From NCBI RefSeq assembly GCF_004363215.1, contig NZ_SNYS01000009.1, forward strand, positions 156,047 through 220,046: a stretch of 64,000 nt of DNA, given 5' to 3'. Made by a program: the position numbers and the translations under genes. The stretch is from Methanimicrococcus blatticola (GTDB lineage Archaea > Halobacteriota > Methanosarcinia > Methanosarcinales > Methanosarcinaceae). The notes below the pieces were generated by a model. The model was not told the DNA's origin and did not search any database. It was given only the letters and a program-made list of their open reading frames with translations. Below are positions 27,403-35,674 of this stretch, one piece after another. Position 1 is the stretch's first letter. Each line of letters opens with the position of its first letter.

Positions 27403-28293
27403 GTGAAGCCGCAGAAGTTGAGAGAATTTGCAGCTTATTATCTGTCCGAATTTCCCGATGAAGCTGAATCGGCGGGCATTTCATTGACGAATGATGAAAT
27501 AAACCGGCTGCCGGCAAACAAACAAAAAATCGGTGACATTTTAGTTGTTTCAATACCCGATTCTCTTTCTCATAAAAAACAGGAAATCGGCAAGCTTCTT
27601 TTGCTGATGGATGAAAAAGCCCGTTTGGTTCTAAACGACGGCGGTATTTCCGGTCAATTCCGTATCCCGAGTCGTGAAATTATTTGTTGCAGAAGCGGTG
27701 AATCGGATTCGACAGAAACGATCCATAAAGAAAACGGCTGCAAATTTAAGCTGGATGTTGCCCGAATTATGTTTTCCAAAGGCAATTTGGCGGAAAAGAG
27801 AATTCTAACAAACGAATGCATGGGGGAGGTTATTGTTGATATGTTTGCCGGCATCGGTTATTTTTCAATCCCGATCGGCGTTCATTCAAATCCGTCAAAT
27901 CCTCCGAAAATTATCGCCATAGAGTTAAATCCGATTTCTTACAGGTATTTGTGTGAAAATATTCGTTTAAACGGCTTAGAAGAAGTTATTGAGCCGATTT
28001 GCGGGGATTGTCAAACGTTGACACCTGAAAATATCGCGGATCGCGTTTTGATGGGGTATGTCGGGACAACGCATGAATTTTTGGAAACCGGAATTAAAGC
28101 AATTAAAAAAGAAGGCGGTCTTTTGCATTATCATGAAACTGTTCATGAAAAAGATTTCCCGGAAAGGCCGGTTCAAAGAATTACGGAAGCGGCTGAAAAA
28201 TGCGGCAGAAACGCTGTGATTTTAGAGTCGCGAAAAATAAAAAAATATTCGCCGGGCGTTTATCATGTTGTTATTGACGTTGAAATCCAATGA
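27403..28293 (+). CDS. taw2: tRNA(Phe) wybutosine aminocarboxypropyltransferase Taw2-like (Trm5/TYW2 family)
   Basis: A class I SAM-dependent enzyme of the Trm5/TYW2 family. The SAM motif is VDMFAGIGYFSIPIG, with ELNPISYRYLCENIRLNGL next and GYVGTTHEFLETGIKAIKKEG in place of the NLP motif of Trm5 methyltransferases, which points to the TYW2 branch that transfers the 3-amino-3-carboxypropyl group to imG-14 at tRNA-Phe position 37. The C-terminus KKYSPGVYHVVIDVEI also fits. GGTGATC at 27390-27396 is a full match to the 16S tail, so the start is GTG 27403 (or GTG 27400), giving 296 aa, not the GTG within that motif. Separation from Trm5 is from memory. Confidence 0.8.
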   Translation: MKPQKLREFAAYYLSEFPDEAESAGISLTNDEINRLPANKQKIGDILVVSIPDSLSHKKQEIGKLLLLMDEKARLVLNDGGISGQFRIPSREIICCRSGESDSTETIHKENGCKFKLDVARIMFSKGNLAEKRILTNECMGEVIVDMFAGIGYFSIPIGVHSNPSNPPKIIAIELNPISYRYLCENIRLNGLEEVIEPICGDCQTLTPENIADRVLMGYVGTTHEFLETGIKAIKKEGGLLHYHETVHEKDFPERPVQRITEAAEKCGRNAVILESRKIKKYSPGVYHVVIDVEIQ

Positions 28294-28372
28294 ATTTCAA
28301 AACTATTAAAAGTAATAAAAAAAGTAATATATAATTTATATAAAAGAAAATCGTAAAATTAAAGAAGAAAAG

Positions 28373-28444
28373 TGCATCGACCGGGATTCGAACCCGGGTT
28401 TGCGGCTTGGAAGGCCGCAGTCATAGCCACTAGACCATCAATGC
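28373..28444 (-). tRNA. trnG: tRNA-Gly(TCC)
   Basis: On the minus strand GCATTGA pairs with TCGATGC plus discriminator A. The anticodon stem-loop is GCGGC-CTTCCAA-GCCGC with anticodon TCC, and the T-loop is GGGTTCGAATCCC. No CCA is encoded. A/T-rich upstream sequence on the minus strand can supply the promoter, and T runs follow the 3' end. Confidence 0.95.
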
Positions 28445-28653
28445 AAATTGTAATCGCTGTCAGAACAGCAATCATTAGAGATATTGATTTTATTTAAATA
28501 TTGTGGTGAGTTATTCCGCCGCTGTTTTTGTTTTGTTTGAGATCAAATCTGTTTTGAGGGATATTTTTTCAGATTGATTTAAATTCAATTGTAAACGGCT
28601 TATATTGATTATAATTTTACTTTCGTTGTATTTTTTATTAATTGCATGGGATG

Positions 28654-28963
28654 AATCTCCAACGCCTTCTTTCACTCGCTTCGCTCATGAAACGCGTCGT
28701 TGGAGGCGGTTGTTTTGGTTTTTCAATTATTATAGAGCCCAAACATCTTTTTTTAAAAAATTAAAGAAAAAACGAACGCCGTTAAAACTTTGAAAAACAA
28801 CCGTTTTTTGTTTTTGGGTTTTATCAGGCGTTCGGGTTTCAAAAAATAATAAAAGCGATGTTTGTCGCTTTAGTTTAAAATAAAAGTCCAAGTACGACCG
28901 CAATTCAAGATTTTGTGAGCGCAGCGAACAAAATTGAAGAATTGCGGATTATACCGCGCCGTT
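28654..28963 (+). repeat. Family B repeat, copy 1
   Basis: Three stem-loop modules in order: (1) CTCCAACG with an internal CTCGCTTCGCTC and closing CGTTGGAGG; (2) CGAACGCC, closing with GGCGTTCGGG; (3) CCGCAATTC with TGTGAGCGCAGCGAACA between, closing with GAATTGCGG. Copy 2 begins 383 bp after this one. Confidence 0.85.
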
Positions 28964-29036
28964 AATAAAACTAAATCTAATGATTTTTTATAAGTATAAG
29001 TCGACTGATTTTGTCGTTTATTGAACGGATTGATGG

Positions 29037-29347
29037 AATCTCCAACTCCTTCTTTCACTCGCTTCGCTCGTGAAACGCGTCGTTGGAGGTGGTTGTTTTG
29101 GTTTTTCAATTATTATTATCGAGCCCAAACATCTTTTTTTCAAAATTAAAGAAAAAACGAACGCCGCTAAAACTTTGAAAAACAACCGTTTTTTGTTTTT
29201 AGGTTTTATCGGGCGTTCCGGATATCAAAAATCATAAAAACTGATGTTTGGCTTTTGTAATAAATTAAAAGTCCAAGTACGACCGCAATTCAAGATTTTG
29301 TGAGCGTAGCGAGCAAAATTGCAGAATTGCGGCTTATTCCACGCCGT
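29037..29347 (+). repeat. Family B repeat, copy 2
   Basis: The same three modules as in copy 1 with a few substitutions. The 70-bp spacer before it contains a TATA-like TTTTTATAAG (near 28985), which could drive rightward transcription of this copy. Confidence 0.85.
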
Positions 29348-29426
29348 TGCTAAAACCAACTAATCAGCTTGAATTTAATTTCAATTAATAATCTGCTGCT
29401 TTCTGTTTATTCAACGGATGGGTAAG

Positions 29427-29445
29427 AAACTCCAACTCCTTCTTA
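29427..29445 (+). repeat. Family B repeat, copy 3 (truncated)
   Basis: Only the first 19 bases of module 1 (AACTCCAACTCCTTCTT) remain before the DUF1638 gene. The spacing of about 389 bp from copy 2 keeps the tandem period. Confidence 0.6.
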
Positions 29446-29481
29446 TTAAAAATGAAAAATAGAGCGAAAAATAAAATAATT

Positions 29482-30291
29482 TTATTCTTTCGGCATCAAT
29501 CGGTTTTTGACTTTTTTATAACAATCTTCAAATAAACGCTGATGACCGCCGCTCATTTGTATGACGTCCAATTGGTATTTGTCGGCGAATGATTGAATAT
29601 TTTCTTCAACGCCGGGCGTGTAATGGAGACCGGTTTCGAGGTTGGCGACTTGCTTGTAGCCGGAGGATTCGAACATGAATTTGTTCAGTTCAAACATTTG
29701 CTGATCGGTGAATCCGGCGGAGGCTTGTCCGAAACCGAAGAAATCTTTGACGGCGTAAGACGCGTACATCGGGGTTAAAATGAATGTGCCGACGCCGTGA
29801 AAGCTTTTGAGAACTTTGGCGTATTCCTCACGGCCGCCGAGAACGCCGCCGATGCAATCGTCAATAATAATGCCGTCTTTGTCTCTGAGAATAATGACGG
29901 GACACGCGTCGTTTTTGAAATCAGACTCGACGTCCGCTAAAACGTTGCCGCAAAGGCCGTAAAATAAGAAAATCGCATCCGCTTTCGGCATAAAAACAGG
30001 AATCTCTTCGTAAACGCGTTTTTTCAGCATTTTCGGAACTTCGTGAAGCCCGAGATCCAATTGCCAGACAACAAGCGTTAAGCAGCCGGAACAATTGTGA
30101 TCGGAATCCGGCAAATCTTTGACATCCTGAACCGTTCGGTAAGAAATGTTAAAACTTTCCAGTTTTTGAACAAACTCCTCATGTTCACCGTTTTCAATCA
30201 CAATCACTTCGGAAATATCCGAATCTTTCTGAATCAAATAAACGATTTCGTCCTGAAGCATTTTGCAGGCTAAAATACCCATCACGGTCAT
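29482..30291 (-). CDS. DUF1638 family protein, paralogue 1
   Basis: A 269-aa protein of DUF1638, a family I recall mainly from methylotrophic methanogens and bacteria with corrinoid methyltransferases; its function is not established. Shared blocks with the second copy at 34.2 kb are MTVxGILxCKMLQDEIVYLI, GEHxEF, LYGLCGNVLxxVExDFK, CPVIILRD, DDCIxxxxGGR, LKSFHGVGTFIxTPMY, and ANLETGLHYTxxxE. Conserved Cys, His and Asp suggest metal binding. The frame is open to 30315, but ATG 30291 is chosen because the paralogue begins exactly there. The two copies flank the glycine-rich surface protein gene on the same strand. Confidence 0.8.
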   Translation of the reverse strand: MTVMGILACKMLQDEIVYLIQKDSDISEVIVIENGEHEEFVQKLESFNISYRTVQDVKDLPDSDHNCSGCLTLVVWQLDLGLHEVPKMLKKRVYEEIPVFMPKADAIFLFYGLCGNVLADVESDFKNDACPVIILRDKDGIIIDDCIGGVLGGREEYAKVLKSFHGVGTFILTPMYASYAVKDFFGFGQASAGFTDQQMFELNKFMFESSGYKQVANLETGLHYTPGVEENIQSFADKYQLDVIQMSGGHQRLFEDCYKKVKNRLMPKE

Positions 30292-30490
30292 ATCACACAC
30301 ATCCGTTGCCGACAATTTTCGGCATTTTTTTCGGGTTCAGCCACTCTTTCGTTTTTCGGTTCTGTTTTTCTTTTCCGTTTTTTACAACAAACAATGAAAA
30401 TAAGTGCTTATGGTACTTGAAGTTATTTTAATAAAAAAAACAAGAACAAAAAAAGAACAAAAAAAGAACAAAAACAAAAAAAAGAAAAAT

Positions 30491-30511
30491 GAAACTCAAA
30501 AAATGAGTTTC
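30491..30511 (-). terminator. Terminator of the glycine-rich surface protein gene
   Basis: GAAACTCA, 5-base loop, TGAGTTTC, a perfect 8-bp stem, followed on the minus strand by ATTTTTCTTTTTTT. Confidence 0.8.
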
Positions 30512-30528
30512 ACTTACTTATGTTTCAC

Positions 30529-33500
30529 TTACTTATTTTTCCTGTAAAAATAAACGCCGGCAACAATACAAATTATCAAAATGCCGCCGATTACAGCCCA
30601 AATGAAAAATGATGTTTTTTCCGGCGGTTCTTGTGTTTGAGAATTATCGGTCACATCTTTTTCATTATCGAATCCTTGATTGCTTTGGTTTGAATCAGTT
30701 TGACCGGGTTGAGACGGCGTTTCATTCTCAACAACTTTACCATTGCCGAAACCTTTGCCACCGTTTTGATTTCCGGAAAGTGCAAGTTTAACAGAATTCA
30801 TTTCTCCGACACGCGGACTGTCAGTACTTTCCTCAATTTCGAACGAATTTGTAACCGACGAATAATCCTCCAACGAAAAGTTGAATTCCGGCTCCCCAAC
30901 AGGAAGCCAAAGCGTTGCCGTTCCGTCAGCAAACAAAGTTCCATCAAAGTCGGAAGCAAGTCCTGCTGCATTAATTCTGTCAGTCGCATCTTCTCTTGTC
31001 GTTGCTGAATAATCGCCTGATTTAATCAAAGCACCTGAAAGACCGTTTCCATCGGAATCTGTTACTGTAAATGAAATCGGAGAAACAGGATCATCATTTG
31101 AATTTTTGAAAATAGCCTTTGCTGTTGACGGCTGATTCAAAATTAAAACGTTGCCGCTTTCGATGATAACATTTGCTTTTTCGTCATCGTTACTTTTACC
31201 AAAACCGGGAGCACCTCTGCCGACACCTCCCGAAATAACAATAACATCGGTTCCTGTGCCGGAAATATTAATGGAATCTGTAATTGAACCGCCGCTGGTG
31301 CCGCTGCCGCCGAAACCGCCGCCGCCGCTACCAATACCACTGCCGCTACCACCGCTGCCGCGACCCCTGCCGCCGGTCGCAGTAATAACACTACTATCAT
31401 TAACAATAATTGTAGTAACAGAGCCGCCGCGGCCGCTGTCGCCGAAACCGCCGCCGCCGCTTCCGATACCACTGCCGCCACCTCCATAGGAGCCAGAACC
31501 ACCTATTGCTGTAACAAAACTATTTTGAATTATAATTTTATCAGCAGCACCTGCATTAGTACTTGTATCTCCACCGCCGCTACCAATACCACTACCACCA
31601 CCATCATTTCCAGCTCCTCCTTTCGATATTATAAAACTATTTTGAATCATAATAATACCACAGGATTCATGGCCGTTACTGCCAATTCCACTGCCACCAC
31701 CGCTGTTGCTTTGGCCGTCATCACCAATGCCCCCTGTTGCCGTCAAACTTCCTTTTTCGGGATTATCATCTAAAGAGGAAATTGTAATTTTACACTTATC
31801 AGGAACTTCCAATCCGGCTTGTCCTGCTTTGGTTGTTGAATTAGTTCCGCCGGTCAAATAATTGTCACCTGACAAAATTAATTTGACATTTGCTTTGTTT
31901 TGTAAAGAGAAAGCAGATTTTGAAGAATTATAAACGTTGATTTCATCTATTTGAATTTCAAGCGGATTGTCGAGAACAACGCCGTTACCGTTAACAATGA
32001 CTGTATTTGATGTTACTGTTTCCGGTGTTTTCTGATTAATGGAAATCGGATCAGTGACTAATTGTTGAAGGGTACCTTCTTTTAATTTTATATTGACATG
32101 AGTTTTATTAACAACAGTAATTATCAGTTCATCTTGAATTATTGAATTGTTGTCAAGTTCAAGATCTTCACCAAAAATAAATGAGTCTAACTCAACATTT
32201 TCATGCTTGTCAAACGGTAAAGTTGTTACTGCCACATCAACCGACTTAGTTGAATGCTTATATCCGCCGGATGAAAAAATAAAATCTCTGCCAATACTTT
32301 CAGGAAGCCACATTGTCACAGATCCGTCTTCATAATATTTCGTATCAGGGAGCGTAACTGACCCCAATCGGTCAAAAGCATTTGCGCGCGTCATTGCCGA
32401 ATATGTTCCCGATTGAATCTCTGAATTCGGAAGGTTTGGACCGGCCGAAGCTTTTACCGTAAATGAAATCGGATAAACGGGGTCAGCATTTGAATTTTTG
32501 AAATCAGCCTTTGCTGTTTCCGGCTGATCCAAAATCAAAACGTTGCCGCTTTCGATGATGACATTAGCAGCAGCTCCGTCATTGCTTTTGCCTGATTCCC
32601 GGGCACCTCGTCCGATTCCGCCCGAAACAACAATAATATCTGTTCCTGTGCCGGAAATTTTAATGGAAGTAACAAGACCACCGTTACCGCCGACGCCTGC
32701 ACCACCGCTACCGATTCCACTGCCGCCGCCATTAATTTCGTCGATGCCCATTCCGTCGCCGCCTGTTGTAGTAATAACACAATTATCCTCGATAATAATT
32801 GTAGAAACAGAGCCGCCGTTACCTCCGCCGGAGCCGCCGCCGCCGCCACCGCCACCGCCTGTGCCGATTCCACTGCCGCCGGCACCGTTGCCGCCGACAC
32901 CGCCGGGGTTGCCGCCTGTTGCGTAAATTTCACAATTTTCTTTAATCATAATTGTATCAACAGAACCACCGTTGCCGCCATTGCAACCGGTACCTCCTGT
33001 GTTGGTCCCTCCGCCGCCGCTTCCAATTCCACTGCCGCCGCCGCCGCCGCCTTTGCCGCCGGTCGCGTAAATAACACAATTATCTTCAATAGTAATTGTA
33101 GAAACAGAACCGCCTGCGCCGCTGTCAATATTACTGCTACTTCTGCCACCGCCACTTCCGATTCCACTGCCGCCACCACCGAAGCCACTTTTACCTCCTG
33201 TGGCTGTTACAATACTATTTTGAATCGAAATTAAACCGGTAGAACCGTCCTCTGCTTTAAATTTCCCGCCGCCGCTGCCGATTCCACTGCCGCCACCATC
33301 ATTATTTCCTGGTCCTCCCGTCGATATTATCCGACAATCTTTGATTGTGATTATACCGCATTCTTCAAGAAAATTGCTGCCGATGCCGCTGCCACCATCG
33401 TTTCCACCGGTTGCATTCAATTTTCCATTTTCAGCATTATAATCTAAAGAAGAAATTGTAATTTCACAACCGTCGGGAACTTCTAATCCGGCTTTACGTG

Positions 33501-33906
33501 TTCCACCGGTCAAAATATTGTCACCTGATAAAATCAATTTGACGTTTGCACCGTTTTGTAAAGAGAAAGCCGATGTACCATGTGTCACACCGCTGATATT
33601 TACATTTTCGATTGTGATTTGGATTTGTTCGTTAATGCCGTTTCCGTCAACAACAACAATATTTTTTGTTTCAACAGCCGGTGTTGACTGCTTGATTATA
33701 ATCATTTCAGCAAATGAAATGTTTTCGAATGCTGAAGTGCCATCGACTTTAATGTCTAAAGAATCAAAAGTGCCATTTTTTACAATGGTAATATTTCCGG
33801 TTTCAATTTCAATTTCTGCGGCCGAGGCCGTTCCCGTCATTAATAAAAAAATTAACAAAACAATTCCCAATAACGGTAAAATACCATATCTTCTTTTTTC
33901 GCTCAT
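30529..33906 (-). CDS. Glycine-rich surface protein (adhesin-like) with duplicated module
   Basis: A 1125-aa exported protein: signal peptide 1-29 (LPLLGIVLLIFLLMTGTASA), a single membrane helix near 1098-1120 (FFIWAVIGGILIICIVAGVYF), and a short basic tail. Between them are two similar modules about 548 residues apart. Each has VKLILSGDNxLTGGT, AGLEVPDxCxITISSLD, then several GGGSGIGSGGG segments alternating with short IxI(Q/E)NS strands, then NVLILxQPxTAKAxFKNS and SFTV domains. This pattern suggests a long beta-helix or stacked sheet. The Asn/Gly-rich junction at 1050-1095 may be a wall-spanning stalk. It is likely surface-anchored and involved in contact with host or partner cells; no binding partner is known. 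The gene has repetitive DNA and long open antisense frames, which are composition artefacts. Confidence 0.85.
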   Translation of the reverse strand: MSEKRRYGILPLLGIVLLIFLLMTGTASAAEIEIETGNITIVKNGTFDSLDIKVDGTSAFENISFAEMIIIKQSTPAVETKNIVVVDGNGINEQIQITIENVNISGVTHGTSAFSLQNGANVKLILSGDNILTGGTRKAGLEVPDGCEITISSLDYNAENGKLNATGGNDGGSGIGSNFLEECGIITIKDCRIISTGGPGNNDGGGSGIGSGGGKFKAEDGSTGLISIQNSIVTATGGKSGFGGGGSGIGSGGGRSSSNIDSGAGGSVSTITIEDNCVIYATGGKGGGGGGSGIGSGGGGTNTGGTGCNGGNGGSVDTIMIKENCEIYATGGNPGGVGGNGAGGSGIGTGGGGGGGGGSGGGNGGSVSTIIIEDNCVITTTGGDGMGIDEINGGGSGIGSGGAGVGGNGGLVTSIKISGTGTDIIVVSGGIGRGARESGKSNDGAAANVIIESGNVLILDQPETAKADFKNSNADPVYPISFTVKASAGPNLPNSEIQSGTYSAMTRANAFDRLGSVTLPDTKYYEDGSVTMWLPESIGRDFIFSSGGYKHSTKSVDVAVTTLPFDKHENVELDSFIFGEDLELDNNSIIQDELIITVVNKTHVNIKLKEGTLQQLVTDPISINQKTPETVTSNTVIVNGNGVVLDNPLEIQIDEINVYNSSKSAFSLQNKANVKLILSGDNYLTGGTNSTTKAGQAGLEVPDKCKITISSLDDNPEKGSLTATGGIGDDGQSNSGGGSGIGSNGHESCGIIMIQNSFIISKGGAGNDGGGSGIGSGGGDTSTNAGAADKIIIQNSFVTAIGGSGSYGGGGSGIGSGGGGFGDSGRGGSVTTIIVNDSSVITATGGRGRGSGGSGSGIGSGGGGFGGSGTSGGSITDSINISGTGTDVIVISGGVGRGAPGFGKSNDDEKANVIIESGNVLILNQPSTAKAIFKNSNDDPVSPISFTVTDSDGNGLSGALIKSGDYSATTREDATDRINAAGLASDFDGTLFADGTATLWLPVGEPEFNFSLEDYSSVTNSFEIEESTDSPRVGEMNSVKLALSGNQNGGKGFGNGKVVENETPSQPGQTDSNQSNQGFDNEKDVTDNSQTQEPPEKTSFFIWAVIGGILIICIVAGVYFYRKNK

Positions 33907-34187
33907 AAAAAACCCTTTTTTTAAATGTTTTTTAAATTTAATTTCAAAAATTTAATTTCAATTTTGTTATCGGTTGAATCAAAAACAAATAATTAACTGT
34001 AAAAATAAATAAACAAAGAAATTATTAATATTATATAATATTTTGTAAGGGGTATGAATGAAGATTGAAAATAGAATAAATTGATACAATAATAAAAATG
34101 AATGAATTCATAGAATAAATGTTAGAAAATAAAAAAAATAATATAAATTAAAAAACAAAATATAAAAAAGAATAATAAATTCTAAAA

Positions 34188-35024
34188 TCAAGCGGCTGTC
34201 GTCTCTTTTTGAATAATTTTGTCTTTTAATTTCTGATAACAGTCATCGAAAATCTGTTGATGGCCGCCGTCTAAATCGAAAATTTCAAAGCCGTAGGTGT
34301 CGGCGAAACGTTTCAGCTTCGTTTCCGTATCTTTGGTGTAATGCAAACCGGTTTCAAGTCTCGCGACGCGTTTGTAATTGGACGCTTCAAACATGAACTT
34401 GTTCATTTCAACAATTTGTTCTTCCGTTAAACCGCGACGGTCTTTCGCGTAATTGAAAAATTCATCAATGGTATCTTCATACATCGGCGTGAAAATAAAA
34501 GTGCCGACGCCGTGAAAACTCTTTAAAAGATTCAAATACGGTTTACGGCCGCCGATTGTCGCGGCGATGCAATCATCAACGATTTCGCCCTCCGGATCGC
34601 GAAGAATGACGATCGGACAAATATCTTTGAAATCATCCTCAACGTGACCCAAAACATTTCCGCAAAGCCCGTAAAGCAAATAAATGCCGTCCGCTTTTTT
34701 CGCGAAAATTTCTAAATCCCGATAAACTTCGTCCTTCAAAATTTTCGGCTTTTCATGAAGCCCGAGCTCCAAATTCCAGACAATTAAAGAAATTCCCGCG
34801 CCGGCATCAGCGTCATTTTGTTTCTCCCTGTCCGATAAATCCGGAATCGAGTGAATCATCGGCGCCAAAGAATAAGTTTTGCCGACCTCATCCAACTTTC
34901 GAATAAACTCATGATGCTCACCGTTTTCAACAACAGTTACATCTTTAATTTCAGGATCATTCAGAATCAAATAAACAATTTCATCCTGAAGCATCTTACA
35001 ATTTAAAATTCCCAGCACAGTCAT
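34188..35024 (-). CDS. DUF1638 family protein, paralogue 2
   Basis: A 278-aa paralogue of the protein at 29.5 kb, with the same order of blocks (TVLGILNCKMLQDEIVYLI, LIVWNLELGLHEKPKIL, LLYGLCGNVLGHVEDDFK, CIAATIGGR, LKSFHGVGTFIFTPMY, RLETGLHYT). It is as divergent from copy 1 as a separately maintained paralogue would be, so the pair is not a recent duplication. It starts at ATG 35024 and is the first gene of a minus-strand trio with the surface protein and copy 1, though about 280 AT-rich bases and terminators separate them. The role of DUF1638 is unknown; a link to methyl-corrinoid metabolism is inference from lineage. Confidence 0.82.
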   Translation of the reverse strand: MTVLGILNCKMLQDEIVYLILNDPEIKDVTVVENGEHHEFIRKLDEVGKTYSLAPMIHSIPDLSDREKQNDADAGAGISLIVWNLELGLHEKPKILKDEVYRDLEIFAKKADGIYLLYGLCGNVLGHVEDDFKDICPIVILRDPEGEIVDDCIAATIGGRKPYLNLLKSFHGVGTFIFTPMYEDTIDEFFNYAKDRRGLTEEQIVEMNKFMFEASNYKRVARLETGLHYTKDTETKLKRFADTYGFEIFDLDGGHQQIFDDCYQKLKDKIIQKETTAA

Positions 35025-35342
35025 ACATTTCGCCTCCGAGATCGCTGAATCAAATAAAATTGATTATAATTCGTAAACAAATATATCCTCTTTAAATGTA
35101 AATAAATGTTTTGAAAAAAGAACCCATTTTTCTCAAAAAATAGTGAAGAGAATATGGTGTAACAAAATCAGTTACATAATTATTCAAACCCGTAATTAAG
35201 TCAAAGAAAATAAATTAAAACTGATTTAAAAAAGATCAAAAAATAAAAATATCAAAAAAATGAAAAGATCAAAAAATCGAAAAAAAGAAAACAATAAATT
35301 AACAGATGAAACAACCGTTTTCATTAACAATAAAAACCGGAA

Positions 35343-35406
35343 CAACCACCCGCTAATTTACGTTCCGACCTGAGCAAAGTGAAGGGAGGAACGGAAATTT
35401 GCGGAT
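35343..35406 (+). repeat. Family A repeat, copy 6 (partial)
   Basis: CAACCACCCGCTAATTTACG, then GAGCAAAGTGAAGGGAGGAACGG and AAATTTGCGGATT. Only the 5' inverted-repeat module is present. Confidence 0.75.
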
Positions 35407-35550
35407 TTCACCCCTTCTTTAATAAAACTTAATTGAGAGAATACTTTTTAAAATTCAGCTCGAGCACCGTTTTTGATCTATTTTTTAGATCTGCCGGGTT
35501 CGCGCGCGCCGCTGCTGATTCAGTGCAAAATATCGAAAGCTGCTTTTCGT

Positions 35551-35630
35551 TTTTGCTGTATCGGCTGAGTACGAATCCGCAAATTTCCGTTTTCTCACTT
35601 CGTTCAAAAACGAAAATTAGCGGGTGGTTG
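35551..35630 (-). repeat. Family A repeat, copy 7 (partial, reverse)
   Basis: On the minus strand: CAACCACCCGCTAATTTTCG, GAACGAAGTGAGAAAACGG, AAATTTGCGGA, then GTACTCAGCCGATACAGCA. With copy 6 it forms a large inverted pair around 140 bp containing a CACCGTTTTT remnant. Confidence 0.75.
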
Positions 35631-35674
35631 TATTGAGTTTCAGTAAACTAAAAGACGGTTGTTGGGATTTTAAA

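Noticed and set aside
28654-29445. Possible CRISPR array or integrative element beside tRNA-Gly
   Set aside because: The units are 384 bp with internal stem-loops and no short spacer pattern; no integrase and no duplicated tRNA end is seen.
29593-29778. 61-codon plus-strand ORF antisense to DUF1638
   Set aside because: Shadow of the conserved minus-strand gene.
31143-32933. Alanine/valine-rich and proline-rich ORFs on both strands
   Set aside because: They are out-of-frame readings of the GGGSGIG repeats of the surface protein.
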